DNA of 64,000 bases from Sulfuritalea hydrogenivorans sk43H (GCF_000828635.1 NZ_AP012547.1:992001-1056000); one strand, 5' to 3'; shown: positions 1 to 9,473, counted from the stretch's first letter. The notes: generated by a model from the sequence alone, not told the origin. Translations and numbers: made by a program.

Positions 1-571
1 GCAGATCGCTGATAGGGCGCTGCCCCATGACCCACTGTACTTGATGGGCTTCGTAGAACAGCCCGCTTTGGCCAACAGCCTTGGCCAGTAGTGGTGCCAG
101 CTCGGCGGCCATGTTGGCTGCCTGTGTCGATGCGCCGGGAAGAAGTGGCTGCCCGCGTGTCAGCGCCGCCGGAGCTGGCGAGGTACCATCGCGTGCCAGC
201 AAAGCGCCAATCAATTGGGCCGTGCGCGACAGGTTGGTGAATGGATAATCGCCATCAGTCGCCGCAGTGCCGGGACTGCTCTGGCTGGCGAGTTGGGCGA
301 CGATCAGGCGTGGCGTCCGGTCGACCACGACCAATTCCAGCGTGTCGCCCGCTTTGGCTCCCTGCGGCAGTGCCAGTGTCAGGGATCGGCCCGCCACCAG
401 GGCTTTGTAGGTGTTCTCCGGCAGGACCTCCTGGATGCGCGCCGAAAAGGTCTGGCCCGGACGCAGTTCCACCAGATCGGCCGGAATTTCACTGACCGGG
501 CTTATCGGATGCAGTGCGGTTTCGGTTTCCATCCGCATGCGGATGCCGGCATCGTTGGGGATCAATACCAT
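1..571 (-). CDS. fliK: FliK-like flagellar hook-length control protein, N-terminal part (cut by window edge)
   Basis: The first 190 residues of a minus-strand reading frame are present and the rest lies beyond the window edge. The start is the ATG at 571. The protein begins MVLIPNDAGIRM and contains the segments ELRPGQTFSARIQEVLPE, LTLALPQGAKAGDTLELVVVD and LAKAVGQSGLFYEAH. These resemble the N-terminal and linker parts of FliK-type proteins that follow fliT in betaproteobacterial flagellar clusters. FliK would act at the export gate to measure hook length. Its place 65 bp downstream of fliT, on the same strand, supports the call. The conserved C-terminal domain cannot be seen, so the name rests on context and partial resemblance. 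Confidence 0.6.
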   Translation of the reverse strand, partial: MVLIPNDAGIRMRMETETALHPISPVSEIPADLVELRPGQTFSARIQEVLPENTYKALVAGRSLTLALPQGAKAGDTLELVVVDRTPRLIVAQLASQSSPGTAATDGDYPFTNLSRTAQLIGALLARDGTSPAPAALTRGQPLLPGASTQAANMAAELAPLLAKAVGQSGLFYEAHQVQWVMGQRPISDL

Positions 572-636
572 GGTGCTACCCGGATCTCAGAAGGACGTGA
601 AGGCGAGCATCGTGGTCGCCTGCCAACGCCGGAAGC

Positions 637-1011
637 TCAGGCTCCGAAGCGGCCGGGATCAGCTTCTCCGGCGCCGGCCGCATAGGCTTTCTCGACGTCG
701 CGGCGGCGGGTGCTGTTGCCCAGGTACTTGCGGACATGCTCCATCCAGGGTTCGGTGTGGCGTCGCACTTCCGCATCGTCTTCAAGGATGCGCCGGATCA
801 GGCTGCGTTTCCGCTCCAGATCCGTGGCGGGCGCATTGCGGTCTTCGGGCGTGGCCATCAAGGTGTTGCGCAAGCCGGTAACGCCTCGTTCGAGCTCAAT
901 CAGTTCGTCCCATTCGCTCGCGCGCGCGGCTTCGACCATGCGCGCCGAAAGAAGGCTCATTTCTTCGTAGAGTTCGATTTGGGAGGGCATCCCGTGCATC
1001 GTAGCCATCAT
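637..1011 (-). CDS. fliT: Flagellar export chaperone FliT
   Basis: A small, highly charged, mostly helical protein of 124 residues, typical of FliT in length. FliT binds the filament cap FliD in the cytoplasm, keeps it export-competent and in some species restrains FlhDC. The stretch QIELYEEMSLLSARMVEAARASEWDEL is the usual FliT N-terminal helix signature, split here by no domain boundary. The start at 1011 overlaps the fliS stop by four bases (ATGA), which implies translational coupling. In-frame ATGs at codons 2, 5 and 8 make the exact start uncertain; codon 8 (MPSQIELYEEM) is the likeliest alternative. Confidence 0.8.
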   Translation of the reverse strand: MMATMHGMPSQIELYEEMSLLSARMVEAARASEWDELIELERGVTGLRNTLMATPEDRNAPATDLERKRSLIRRILEDDAEVRRHTEPWMEHVRKYLGNSTRRRDVEKAYAAGAGEADPGRFGA

Positions 1012-1433
1012 GCGGGCAGCTTGTAGCGGGAAGCTACGGCCGGATCATTGGCTATTTCTTCCCAGCCGGCCTTTATCTCTCCAAGCAGGCTGGATACTTC
1101 CTGAATTGCGGCCAAATCATTGTGCAAATTGGCATGGAGCAGGCGGGTGCACATGTAGTCGTACAGCGAATTCAGGCGCTCGGCGATTTCGCCCCCCGCT
1201 TCAAGGTCGACGCTTGCCTGCAGACCGGAAGAAATGATGTCGATCGCGATCGATATCTCCTTGCCCTTTTCCGCGATGCGTTTTTCCTTGAGCGCCTGAG
1301 CCGCGCGTCCCAGCGAGAAGGCGGCGCCATCGAGCAGCATCGTGATCAGGCGATACGGATTCGCGCTATCGACTCCGGTCTCAAGGCCGACCTTGCTGTA
1401 AGCATCGGTCTTTTTGTTGGATGTGGCAAACAT
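1008..1433 (-). CDS. fliS: Flagellar secretion chaperone FliS
   Basis: A 141-residue protein close to the usual FliS length of about 130-140. FliS binds the C-terminal disordered region of flagellin and stops it polymerising in the cytoplasm. Family hallmarks visible are an N-terminal AYSKVGLETGVDSANPYRL segment, LITMLLDGA, KGKEISIAIDIISSGLQASVD and LYDYMCTRLLHANL. It lies between fliD (17 bp upstream) and fliT (four-base overlap), so fliD-fliS-fliT form one transcription unit. Two flagellin substrates are encoded just upstream. Confidence 0.93.
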   Translation of the reverse strand: MFATSNKKTDAYSKVGLETGVDSANPYRLITMLLDGAAFSLGRAAQALKEKRIAEKGKEISIAIDIISSGLQASVDLEAGGEIAERLNSLYDYMCTRLLHANLHNDLAAIQEVSSLLGEIKAGWEEIANDPAVASRYKLPA

Positions 1434-1449
1434 CAGCGTCTCCTCGACG

Positions 1450-2898
1450 TCATGAAGTGGTGCTTGGCAGGTTCGCCAGTTGCTGCGTCAGATACTGCGA
1501 TGTCTTCTGCATGCTCGCGACCAGGGTATCCAGGGCGCTGAATTGCTTGCGGTAGCGCGCTTCGATCTGCACCAGTCGGCGCGCCAGTCTTTCCCGCTGA
1601 TCGCCGACATCCGCAATGCTGCGGTTGATCCCTTCGGTCCGGCTGGCGAGCAGGCCGGTGCTTGAAAGAATCCCGTCCAGGGTTTTTGTCATGCGTACCG
1701 CGATTCCCGGCGAATTCGTCGATGTGGAGCTCAGCAGATCGCCGACATTCGTCGTCGATGAGGCCATCGCGGTTTCGAACTTCGATGAGTTGAATACCAG
1801 CGACCCGTCGCGCTGCAAGGCGACACCGAGATCCGACAAGGTGGAATAGTTGCTGCCGGTGGAGCTGCGGGAATAGCCGATCATTTCGCGCAGGGCTGTT
1901 TGCAGGCTGCGCGCGCCGCTGTCGCCGGTCAGGATCGATGCCTGCTTGGTCGATGCGTTGTAGGCAGTCGCGTCGCGCAATTGTTTGGCGATGTCGTTGT
2001 ACGCTTTGACGAAGCTGTCCAGTGCGCTCTTTGCCGAAGCCGAGTCCTTGCTGACGGTCAGTGTCGTGGTGCCGACTCCGGTCAGGCTCAAGGTGACGCC
2101 GGTGATGGCGTCGGAAACCGAGTTCGTCGTGCGATAGACATCCAGCCCGTCAATTTTGAAGTGGGCATCCTGGGCAGTTGTGTTGACCTCGAATTCATTA
2201 CCCGCGCCAGCCATTGCCGCAGGGTTGAAGGAGAGTTTTGCCAGACCCGTATTGTTGTTCTGGACGACATCGCTTGTGTCGAGGACGGTCAGCTTGATGC
2301 TGTTCTTGGCGCCCGTGCTCTCGGAGGTGACCGTCAGCTTGTATTCATTGTTGCCCACGTAAACCAGGTTGGCGCGCACGCCAGCGCCGGAATCATTGAT
2401 CGCGTCGCGTATTTCCTCGAGGGAACTGCTCGTCGCACCGATCTCGATGGTGGTTGCGGTCTTGTCGGGGTCGGCGGTAAACACTCCACCGGAGAACGTT
2501 CCCAGTTCGATCTTGATCTTGCCGTCCGCCACGCCGACATCGGTCGTGATGCTGGAAAACGCCTGGGACGAAATCGCCTGGGCCTGGGCGCGGGCAACTA
2601 CCTGAAGCGAATAGCTGGCGGCTTGTGCGGCGGTGTTGGCGCTGGCGCTGAAAACGCTGCTGTCGCCTGTTTTGGCGGACATGCTGGCGTAGAGGGAGCT
2701 CGACTTCAGCGCGCGCGCAGCCGATTGCAGCGAGGCCACCGAACTCTTGAGCGTTCCGAAGGTGGTCAATTTCGACTGATAGCCGGCCTCCTTGGTGTCG
2801 AGCGCCGTCAGGGGTTGCTTCTCGACAGCCATGAGCTGCGTAACGATGCCGTTGACATCGAGGCCAGAACCGATACCGGCAGATGAAATGCTTGCCAT
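1450..2898 (-). CDS. fliD: Flagellar filament capping protein FliD (HAP2)
   Basis: 482 residues, normal for FliD. It forms the cap at the filament tip and inserts new flagellin subunits. The N-terminus ISSAGIGSGLDVNGIVTQLM is the canonical FliD start, followed by KQPLTALDTKEAGYQSKLTT. The C-terminal half contains SALDSFVKAYNDIAKQLRD and ends with the coiled-coil SRTEGINRSIADVGDQRERL. A good ribosome site (AAAGGAG) precedes the ATG at 2898. It is separated from flaG by a terminator at about 3018-3046, so it has its own promoter in the 2899-3017 gap; I could not identify a convincing sigma-28 box there. Confidence 0.96.
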   Translation of the reverse strand: MASISSAGIGSGLDVNGIVTQLMAVEKQPLTALDTKEAGYQSKLTTFGTLKSSVASLQSAARALKSSSLYASMSAKTGDSSVFSASANTAAQAASYSLQVVARAQAQAISSQAFSSITTDVGVADGKIKIELGTFSGGVFTADPDKTATTIEIGATSSSLEEIRDAINDSGAGVRANLVYVGNNEYKLTVTSESTGAKNSIKLTVLDTSDVVQNNNTGLAKLSFNPAAMAGAGNEFEVNTTAQDAHFKIDGLDVYRTTNSVSDAITGVTLSLTGVGTTTLTVSKDSASAKSALDSFVKAYNDIAKQLRDATAYNASTKQASILTGDSGARSLQTALREMIGYSRSSTGSNYSTLSDLGVALQRDGSLVFNSSKFETAMASSTTNVGDLLSSTSTNSPGIAVRMTKTLDGILSSTGLLASRTEGINRSIADVGDQRERLARRLVQIEARYRKQFSALDTLVASMQKTSQYLTQQLANLPSTTS

Positions 2899-3017
2899 TG
2901 GGGACTCCTTTACCCTGCTGATACTTACGGCATTGCGACGGGATCCTGAAGGGCGGGGCGGTCCGACGGTGCCAGTCGCTTGCTAGATTGTAGGTTACGT
3001 GGTCAGCCGAATAAAGC

Positions 3018-3046
3018 AAGAAAAAGGCCCGCAGTGCGGGCCTTTG
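3018..3046 (-). terminator. Rho-independent terminator after flaG
   Basis: AAAGGCCCGC and GCGGGCCTTT pair around a three-base loop (3023-3045). On the minus strand the stem is followed by a run of T (complement of the A run at 3020-3025). It lies 25 bp past the flaG stop and separates flaG from fliD. Confidence 0.85.
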
Positions 3047-3070
3047 GCAAAACTATTGCATTTTTGTCGG

Positions 3071-3436
3071 TCAGGCTTTTTGCTTCAGCAGCATCCCCTG
3101 CATCTTGTCGATGGCTCGGGCGATTTCCAGCAGTTCCTTGGATGGAATCTGCCGAATCACTTCTCCGGTTTCACTATCGACGACGCGGGCAATGGTCTGC
3201 CCGGAACTGTCATCCAGCGAGAAAGTCAGCGCATTTGACTTGATCGGCACGGCTTGTTTCAGTGCCTCAAGCGCTTTCTGGAGTTGTTCCGGGGCTGGCT
3301 TCTGGGTGGGCTGTACCGACTGTACGGGTGCCTGCGGCAACTTCATCGCAGCATCCTGCACGGGCGCCGGATTGCTCCGGGCCTGTGCGGGTTGCGGCGT
3401 GTTGCCGGCGGCTCCGTTCAAGGATTGAATACTCAT
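3071..3436 (-). CDS. flaG: FlaG family protein
   Basis: 121 residues. The N-terminal half is rich in Pro, Gln and Ala and probably disordered. The C-terminal half (about 65-121) carries the FlaG domain: LTFSLDDSSGQTIARVVDSETGEVIRQIPSKELLEIA, split by the typical V-D-x-x-T-G-E-V-I-R-Q-I-P motif. FlaG affects filament length in several proteobacteria; its mechanism is not settled. It lies 77 bp downstream of the first flagellin gene on the same strand and ahead of fliD, the usual order in this group. RBS AGGAGT precedes the ATG. Confidence 0.9.
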   Translation of the reverse strand: MSIQSLNGAAGNTPQPAQARSNPAPVQDAAMKLPQAPVQSVQPTQKPAPEQLQKALEALKQAVPIKSNALTFSLDDSSGQTIARVVDSETGEVIRQIPSKELLEIARAIDKMQGMLLKQKA

Positions 3437-3454
3437 GTAAGACTCCTTGGTTTT

Positions 3455-3496
3455 ACAGGCGAGGCTGAATCATTCGGATTTTCAGTCCACGCCTGT
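3455..3496. other. Imperfect hairpin between fliC and flaG
   Basis: ACAGGCG (3455-3461) pairs with CGCCTGT (3490-3496), with further partial pairing inside. No T tract follows on either strand, so it is not a standard terminator. A hairpin here could stabilise or attenuate the flagellin message relative to flaG; this is inference from position. Confidence 0.4.
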
Positions 3497-3512
3497 CAGT
3501 CGAACTTCCCTA

Positions 3513-5048
3513 TTAGCCGCGGAGCAGCGTCAGAACCTGGTTCGGCAGCGCATTCGCCTGAGCCAGCATGGCGATGCCTGCCTGCTGCAGAATCTGGGCG
3601 CGGGTCAGGTTGGCCGTTTCCATCGCGAAGTCGGCATCCTGAATCCGGCTGCGGGACGCGGCGAGGTTCTCCGACGTCGTCTGCAGCGAGGTTACCGTGG
3701 TTTCGAACCGGTTCTGCAGTGCGCCGTAACGGGCACGCTGGCTACCTACGTTGGCCAGGGCGCCGTCGATGATGGCGATACTGCGGTTGGCCGCATCCTT
3801 GCTGGATACGTCGGCGTACTGGACGGTCTGCTGCTGGGCGGAAGCCGTGGCCGCGCTGAAGAACTCATCGACGGTCGCACCGCTGACGTTGAAGGACTTG
3901 TCCGAGTCGAGCGAAAGCTCACCGACCACGACGTTGGTTGCAGCGGCATTCGCTGCCGTGACCACGGCGGCGGTGATACCACCGTTGTTGGCCCCGGTGA
4001 AGGCGGTCAGCGTATAGGCTGCGCTGGTGTTCACCAGGGTGCTGACGGTCATGTTGTTGCCCGAAGCGTTGGTCAGCACCAGGGACGTACCCAGGTCATC
4101 GACCCGTGCCGTGACGCCGGTGGTGGCCGACTTGTCGTTGAAGGCATTCACTGCGGCGCTGAGGCCGTCGGCATTGATCGTGGCGCCGGTAGTGAAGGCG
4201 ATCGTCACGGCCGAGGCGTTGTCGGACGTCATCTGGAAGGAATAGGAAGACGCTGCCGTCAGCGTGCCCATCTTGATTTCAGTGACGGCATTTGCGGTTA
4301 CGCCGGTCTGGCCCGTCTTGGCGTTGACCAGTGCGGCGACGTCTCTGGCGGAAGCCGATGCACCGTAGGTGACGTCAGCACTGCCCAGCGCGCCGTTGAT
4401 GGTGAAGGTATCGCCGGCAAGGCGGGTTGCCGCCGCTACCGTGGAAGTGATGGTGTTTGCCGTGCTGCCGGCGACCAGCGCGCCGCGGGTGGGTTCCGGA
4501 TTGCTCGCAAGCACAGCCTGCGCGCCCATGCGGTAGCTGCCATAGTTGTTGGTGCGGAAGTTGGCGCTGGTGGCGGTGATGGTCTGGTTGGCGTTGGCGC
4601 CGACCTGGAACTGGGCGTAGGTGAAGGTTCCGTCCAGCAGGTTGCGGCCGTTGAACTGGGTGGTCTGGGCAATCCGATCGAGTTCGGACGACAGGTTTGC
4701 GACTTCGCCCTGGAGGGCGGCGCGGTCGGAGGCCGAATTGGTTTCGTTGGCGGACTGTACTGCCAGTTCGCGCATGCGCTGCAGGATGTCTTGGGAGCCG
4801 GAGAGCGCGCCTTCAGCCGTTTGGGCCAGCGAAATTCCGTCATTGGCGTTGCGGCGGGCCTGATCAAGACCGCGAATCTGCGATGTGAAGCGGCTGGCAA
4901 TCGCGAGGCCGGCGGCGTCGTCCTTGGCGCTGTTGATGCGCAGACCCGAAGACAAGCGCTGCAGCGAGGTCGACAGGCTGGTTTGCGACGTGTTGAGATT
5001 GCGCTGGGCATTCAGCGATTGGATGTTGGTGTTGATTACCTGTGCCAT
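3513..5048 (-). CDS. fliC: Flagellin (first copy)
   Basis: 511 residues with the conserved flagellin ends. The N-terminal D0/D1 region runs from [19 protein letters not shown] through [18 protein letters not shown] and [16 protein letters not shown] to about residue 170. The C-terminal D1/D0 region is the last 90 residues or so, with [20 protein letters not shown] and a TLLRG end. The central part (about 175-410) is rich in Thr, Ser, Ala and Asn, variable, and unlike the second flagellin. It has a strong sigma-28 promoter about 100 bp upstream and RBS AAAGGAG. Ser/Thr-rich surface domains of this type are common targets of O-glycosylation, which is relevant to the locus at 24-35 kb. Confidence 0.97.
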   Translation of the reverse strand: MAQVINTNIQSLNAQRNLNTSQTSLSTSLQRLSSGLRINSAKDDAAGLAIASRFTSQIRGLDQARRNANDGISLAQTAEGALSGSQDILQRMRELAVQSANETNSASDRAALQGEVANLSSELDRIAQTTQFNGRNLLDGTFTYAQFQVGANANQTITATSANFRTNNYGSYRMGAQAVLASNPEPTRGALVAGSTANTITSTVAAATRLAGDTFTINGALGSADVTYGASASARDVAALVNAKTGQTGVTANAVTEIKMGTLTAASSYSFQMTSDNASAVTIAFTTGATINADGLSAAVNAFNDKSATTGVTARVDDLGTSLVLTNASGNNMTVSTLVNTSAAYTLTAFTGANNGGITAAVVTAANAAATNVVVGELSLDSDKSFNVSGATVDEFFSAATASAQQQTVQYADVSSKDAANRSIAIIDGALANVGSQRARYGALQNRFETTVTSLQTTSENLAASRSRIQDADFAMETANLTRAQILQQAGIAMLAQANALPNQVLTLLRG

Positions 5049-5144
5049 TTTGCTTCTCCTTTCAGAGGGTTAGACTGATCGGAAGCGCCTGAATCGCTGT
5101 CTCCGACAGATTTCTTGGGCGGCGTTGTACCGCCGACAAGTTCA

Positions 5145-5171
5145 TTATCGGAGTGCGAAATGAAAACTTTA
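5145..5171 (-). promoter_or_regulatory. Sigma-28 (FliA) promoter of fliC
   Basis: Read on the minus strand: TAAAGTTT (5171-5164), an 11-base spacer, then TCCGATAA (5152-5145). This matches the FliA consensus TAAAGTTT-N11-GCCGATAA at 15 of 16 positions with exact spacing. It lies about 97 bp before the fliC start. Confidence 0.9.
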
Positions 5172-5189
5172 GGGCATTGGCGAAATACC

Positions 5190-5220
5190 CAAAAAGAAGC
5201 GGCTCCTTATGGGAGCCGCG
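5190..5220 (-). terminator. Rho-independent terminator after second flagellin gene
   Basis: GCGGCTCC (5199-5206) and GGGAGCCGC (5211-5219) form a GC-rich stem with a TTAT loop. On the minus strand a CTTCTTTTT tract follows. It separates the two flagellin genes, so each is transcribed alone. Confidence 0.87.
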
Positions 5221-5250
5221 ATGGTTTGCTGCTGGATACGCCGTTTGTTG

Positions 5251-6900
5251 TCAGCGTTGCAGCAGCGAAAGTACCTGATTAGGCAGGGCATTTGCCTGAG
5301 CCAGCATGGCGGTACCGGCTTGCTGCAGGATCTGGTTGCGGGTCAGCACCGCGGTTTCCGCGGCAAAGTCGGCGTCGCGGATGCGCGAGCGCGAGGCGCT
5401 GAGATTCTCCGAGGTGGTTTGCAGATTGACGATGGTCGACTCGAACCGGGATTGCAGGGCGCCATAGCGCGCGCGCTGGCTGTTGATGGCGGCCAGTGCC
5501 GAATCCGCCATGGCGATGGTGCGACCCGCCGCATAGGTGGTGCTGATGTCGGCCTTGGCGACTTCCTGCAGGGCGGACGCCGATACGGTTGCGGCCGTCA
5601 TGAATCCCGCGGCGCCGCCCACGCTATCCGTGACCGAGAAGGACTTTTCCGAATCGAGATTGAGCTGACCGGTGACCCAGTAGCCATCGGCTGCGGCCCA
5701 TGTGGTCGTGGTGCCTGCCACCGCCAGTGTGGCAGCGGTGGCCGCCGTCGCCGCATCGCCGTCGATGGCCTTGATGTCCTGCATCACGACGGATGTGCCG
5801 GAAATATTGTTGATGCGCAAGTCCTTGCCGCTTTCATTGACGATGTGCAGGCCGAAGCGCCCGCCATCGGTCTTGACCACCCTTGCCGTGAAGCCGGTTT
5901 TGCCGGCCGCGTCGTTGAAGGCCTGGGCCGCTGCATTCAATTGGTCTGCCGAACTGATTTCACCACTGCCGGTGGTTCCGCCGGTGGTGAAGGAGACGGT
6001 CGTGAAACCGGCGCCGGGAGTCGCCGCCACGGTCGGGCTGGTCGTGTCGGTCGCGAGGTAGAAGGAGTAAGTGGTGTTCTGCTGGAATGCGTTGGCGGCG
6101 GCGGCGCCGTCGTTGGCGCCCAGGATGAACTGGGTGGTGGCGCTGGCGGTGATACCCAGGGCGGCCTGATTGATCGAGGCGGCCACGTCGAAAGCCGAGG
6201 CGCCCGCGGCATAGTCGAGTACGGTGGTTCCCGTGGCCGTGTTGATGGTCAGGGTTCCTGCCGCCTGGATCGGCGATTCATTGATGTTGCCGGTGTCGGT
6301 ACGTGTCAGTTGCGCATAGGCAGTCTGGCCCTTGGTCAGGTCGCCGATGCCGGTCTGCGTCGTGGCGGCGAGGGCGCCGATGCGGTAATTGCCGTAGGCA
6401 TTGGTCTGGAAATTTCCCGAGGTCGCCGAAATTGTCTGGTTGGCATTGGCGCCGACCTGGAAGATGGCTGCGGTGAATGAACCATCGAGCAGGCGCTGGC
6501 CGTTGAACTCGGTGGTCGAAGCGACCCGCTGCATTTCCTGGATCAGTTGCTGGACTTCGGCGTTCAGGGCTGCGCGGTCGCCCGCCGAATTGGTCGCGTT
6601 CATCGACTGGATCGACAACTCGCGGATGCGTTGCAGGATGTCGGATGACGTCTGCAGGGCGCCTTCCGCGACCTGTGCGAGGGAAATGCCGTCGTTGGCG
6701 TTGCGCCGCGCCTGATCGAGGCCGCGCACCTGTGTGGTCATTCGCTCGGAGATCGCCAGGCCCGCCGCGTCATCCTTGGCGGAGTTGATCCGCAGGCCGG
6801 AGGATAGTCGCTGCAACGAAGTCGCCAGATCCAGTTGCGACCGGTTCAGATTCCGCTGGGCATTCAAGGATGCAACGTTGGTATTGATGACTTGTGGCAT
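5251..6900 (-). CDS. fliC: Flagellin (second copy)
   Basis: 549 residues from the ATG at 6900 ([20 protein letters not shown]), preceded by RBS AGGAG. A longer in-frame extension to 6957 has no flagellin similarity and is not used. D0/D1 at the N-terminus and D1/D0 at the C-terminus (about 465-549, ending LSLLQR) match the first flagellin closely, while the central domain (about 180-460) is longer and different. It has its own terminator. No good sigma-28 promoter was found upstream, unlike the first copy, so it may be a minor or differently controlled filament component. That last point is inference. Confidence 0.96.
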   Translation of the reverse strand: MPQVINTNVASLNAQRNLNRSQLDLATSLQRLSSGLRINSAKDDAAGLAISERMTTQVRGLDQARRNANDGISLAQVAEGALQTSSDILQRIRELSIQSMNATNSAGDRAALNAEVQQLIQEMQRVASTTEFNGQRLLDGSFTAAIFQVGANANQTISATSGNFQTNAYGNYRIGALAATTQTGIGDLTKGQTAYAQLTRTDTGNINESPIQAAGTLTINTATGTTVLDYAAGASAFDVAASINQAALGITASATTQFILGANDGAAAANAFQQNTTYSFYLATDTTSPTVAATPGAGFTTVSFTTGGTTGSGEISSADQLNAAAQAFNDAAGKTGFTARVVKTDGGRFGLHIVNESGKDLRINNISGTSVVMQDIKAIDGDAATAATAATLAVAGTTTTWAAADGYWVTGQLNLDSEKSFSVTDSVGGAAGFMTAATVSASALQEVAKADISTTYAAGRTIAMADSALAAINSQRARYGALQSRFESTIVNLQTTSENLSASRSRIRDADFAAETAVLTRNQILQQAGTAMLAQANALPNQVLSLLQR

Positions 6901-7170
6901 GGCGATTCTCCTGGCTGGACGATTTCCGATGCGCTTGGCGGTCTCGCGTCGAGACAACCGGGCCCGGACCTCTACTCGTTGTGGTCTTGCGTTCTACTGA
7001 GCAACCTGCGTGCCATCTTTGGCGGAAAGAATGAAATTCGTTAAAGACAGGTGTTTTTCGGTGGTTGATCCGGCTACTGCGTCCATCCGGGCAATTGCAA
7101 GGGCAATTCTTGCCGCCATCCGGCCAAGTTTTCCCGAGTTGTTGCCGCCTTCGGTCGCGAACATTTCTCG

Positions 7171-7536
7171 TCAGGCCGATTCCGGCTGATACACCCGGTC
7201 GGTCGCCAATTCAAGCAGCAGCGCCTTGACGCCTTGTATGGCTTCGGCGCGATGGAAGCGGGCCGAGTCGGTGGCGAACCAGCGGCGCAAGGCCTCGCGG
7301 TCGGCCACGCTCCAGTCGGCGGCGCGCGATTCCCAGTCCGCGGCGACATAGTTCGCGAAATAGGGGAGGCCGTTCTGCTCGTTGAAATGGACCGCGTCCA
7401 GAACCGGAAGCAGGTCGTCGGGGTCGTGCAGGGCGTCGGCGGTGATGAATGCCTGCTCGAGTTCGAGCCGCCCGAGCAGGGCATAAAAGCGATCGAGAGA
7501 AAATTCGATGCGACGGCCGCTGGGTAGTACGGGCAT
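7171..7536 (-). CDS. Hypothetical protein
   Basis: 121 residues from the ATG at 7536, chosen because AAGGAG lies eight bases upstream; a start 36 bp further out has no ribosome site. It is acidic, with no signal peptide or membrane segment. Features visible are an opening LPSGRRIEFSLDRFYALLGRL, a DPDDLLPVLDAVHF segment and a Trp-rich middle (ADWESRAADWSVADREALRRWF). I do not recognise the family. It lies alone between the flagellin genes and an MFS transporter gene. Confidence 0.6.
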   Translation of the reverse strand: MPVLPSGRRIEFSLDRFYALLGRLELEQAFITADALHDPDDLLPVLDAVHFNEQNGLPYFANYVAADWESRAADWSVADREALRRWFATDSARFHRAEAIQGVKALLLELATDRVYQPESA

Positions 7537-7610
7537 GGTGTTCTCCTTGTTGAAGAAGTACATGCTCGTCACAGCGAATACCGTGCCAGTGGCAGGTGCG
7601 AATTGTTCTC

Positions 7611-7632
7611 CGCCGTATCGCCAGCGCCGACT
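7611..7632 (-). repeat. 22-bp dispersed repeat, copy 1
   Basis: On the minus strand it reads AGTCGGCGCTGGCG, AT, ACGGCG: all 20 fixed positions match the consensus built from the copies in this window. Intergenic, 28 bp downstream of the MFS transporter stop. Confidence 0.85.
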
Positions 7633-7659
7633 ATTGCCTCGCGCTGGCCGACAGGGTGG

Positions 7660-8883
7660 TCAGTGCGCGGTTGCCAACCGCCGTGTTTCCAGGCTGCGCT
7701 CGTCGATCGGCAGGTGGATCAGCGCCGAGAGCACGCCGAGCAGGATGCAGATGCCCCACACCGTGTCGTAGGCGCCGGTGGCGTCGAACAGCTTGCCGCC
7801 GAGCCAGACGCCGAGGAAGCTGCCGACCTGATGGCTGAAGAACACCAGGCCCGACAGCATGCCCAGGTAGCGCACGCCGAACACCTGGGCGACGATGGCA
7901 TTGGTCAGCGGCACGGTGGATAGCCAGAGCAGGCCCATCACCGCCGAGAACAGATAGACGCTGACGGGCGAGAGCGGCGCCCAGAGGAACAGCGAGATGA
8001 CCACGCTGCGCGCGGCGTAGATGCCGGCCAGCACATGGCGCTTGGGCAGGCGATTGCCGAGATGGCCGGCGCTGTAGCTGCCGAACACGTTGAACAGGCC
8101 GATCAGCGCCAGCGCCGTCATGCCGACTTCGGCGCCCATGCCCTTGTCGATCAGGTAGGTGGGGAAATGCACGCCGATGAACACCACCTGGAAGCCGCAG
8201 ACGAAATAACCGGCGATCAGCAGCACGAAGCTTTTCTCGCGCATGGCCTCGCCCAGTGCCTCGCGCGCCGTCTGGCCGTGTCCGGAGGCGCCCGCCACCA
8301 GGCCTTTGGTCAATGCGCCGCCGAGCGGGATGATCAGCAGGGCGGACGCGGCGAATACCAGCAGCGTGCCGAACCAGCCCATGCCGCCGATCAGGCCGGA
8401 GGCCACCGGAATCATCAGGAACTGGCCGAAGGAGCCGGCGGCGGCCACCACGCCCATCGCCCAACCGCGCTTGGCGTCGGGCACCAGCTTGCCCATGGCG
8501 GCGAATACCACGCTGTAGGTGCAGCCGCTTTGCGCCGCGCCGATCATCAGGCCGGCCGTGGCGGCAAGCCCGGTGCCGGTGGCGGCGTAGGCCATGCCGA
8601 GCAGGCCCAGCGCATACAGCACGCTGGCACTCCACAGCACGCGCCGCGCGCCGTAGCGGTCGGCGAGCCAGCCGGCGAAGGGCTGCGTCGCGCCCCACAA
8701 CAGGTTTTGCAGCGCCAGGGCGAAGGAGAACACTTCGCGGCTCCATTGGTGCTCCATGCTCATCGGCGTCAGGAACAGGCCGAAGGTGTGGCGGATGCCC
8801 ATCGCCACGCAGACGATCAGCGCGGCAAAGGTGAGCACGGTGGCGAGCGGGCGCTGCGCCAGTGGCGGGGAGGGATTTGTCAT
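7660..8883 (-). CDS. MFS transporter
   Basis: 407 residues from the ATG at 8883 (MTNPSPPLAQRPL); the open frame extends upstream but overlaps the greB start region without a ribosome site. Twelve hydrophobic segments are evident. The segment GIRHTFGLFLTPM followed by REVFSFALALQNLLWGATQPFAGWLADRYGARR holds the MFS loop 2-3 signature (DRYGARR). It resembles monocarboxylate or OFA-like inner-membrane permeases, but the substrate cannot be read from the sequence. It is divergent from greB with 43 bp between starts. Confidence 0.88.
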   Translation of the reverse strand: MTNPSPPLAQRPLATVLTFAALIVCVAMGIRHTFGLFLTPMSMEHQWSREVFSFALALQNLLWGATQPFAGWLADRYGARRVLWSASVLYALGLLGMAYAATGTGLAATAGLMIGAAQSGCTYSVVFAAMGKLVPDAKRGWAMGVVAAAGSFGQFLMIPVASGLIGGMGWFGTLLVFAASALLIIPLGGALTKGLVAGASGHGQTAREALGEAMREKSFVLLIAGYFVCGFQVVFIGVHFPTYLIDKGMGAEVGMTALALIGLFNVFGSYSAGHLGNRLPKRHVLAGIYAARSVVISLFLWAPLSPVSVYLFSAVMGLLWLSTVPLTNAIVAQVFGVRYLGMLSGLVFFSHQVGSFLGVWLGGKLFDATGAYDTVWGICILLGVLSALIHLPIDERSLETRRLATAH

Positions 8884-8926
8884 GGTTGGAATGCTAACAT
8901 TTGAAACCGCTACGGATTGCCACAAG

Positions 8927-9472
8927 ATGAACAAGGCCTTTGTCAAAGAATCCGACGACGCGGACGAGGAGGAAGCCCCCGAGTCCACGATTCCCGCCGG
9001 TACCAAAAACTACATGACGGTGCGTGGTCACGCGGCCTTGCGCGCCGAATTCGAGCATCTGGTCAAGGTCGAGCGGCCGGCCATGGTGCAGGTCGTGTCG
9101 TGGGCGGCGGGCAACGGCGACCGCTCGGAAAATGGCGACTACATCTACGGCAAGAAACGCCTGCGCGAAATCGATCGGCGCATCCGCTTCCTGACCAAGC
9201 GGCTGGAGTCGGCGGTGATCGTCGACCCGGCCGAGCAGCAGAATTGCGAGCAGGTGTTCTTCGCCGCCACCGTCACCGTCTGCGACGCCGACGGCACCGA
9301 AGCCACCTACCAGATCGTCGGCATCGACGAAGCCAATGCCATGGAAGGCCGCATCAGCTGGATTTCGCCGCTGGCGCGCGCCCTGCTCAAGGCGCGCGAA
9401 GGCGACACGGTGCGTTTCGACAGCCCCGGGGGCTTGCGCGAAATAGATATCCTCGAAATCCGCTACGAGTAA
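8927..9472 (+). CDS. greB: Transcription elongation factor GreB
   Basis: 181 residues. GreB enters the RNA polymerase secondary channel and stimulates cleavage of backtracked RNA. The N-terminal coiled coil (about 30-100) contains VVSWAAGNGDRSENGDYIYG, whose acidic GDRSENGDY tip holds the two catalytic acidic residues, and GKKRLREIDRRIRFLTKRL. The C-terminal FKBP-like domain contains YQIVGIDEANAMEGRISWISPLARALL, typical of GreB over GreA. It carries an acidic N-terminal extension of about 25 residues (KESDDADEEEAPEST) not found in the E. coli protein. An in-frame ATG at 8891 is an alternative start. Confidence 0.93.
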   Translation: MNKAFVKESDDADEEEAPESTIPAGTKNYMTVRGHAALRAEFEHLVKVERPAMVQVVSWAAGNGDRSENGDYIYGKKRLREIDRRIRFLTKRLESAVIVDPAEQQNCEQVFFAATVTVCDADGTEATYQIVGIDEANAMEGRISWISPLARALLKAREGDTVRFDSPGGLREIDILEIRYE

Positions 9473-9473
9473 A

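Noticed and set aside
3447-5078. Long plus-strand open frame (543 codons) opposite the first flagellin gene
   Set aside because: It is the mirror of the low-stop flagellin codons. The minus-strand product is a textbook flagellin with promoter and terminator, and the plus-strand product has no recognisable motif.
6961-7060. Possible sigma-28 promoter before the second flagellin gene (TTTAACGA, 11 bases, TCCGCCAA on the minus strand)
   Set aside because: Only the -10 box is moderately similar and the -35 box is poor; not strong enough to annotate.
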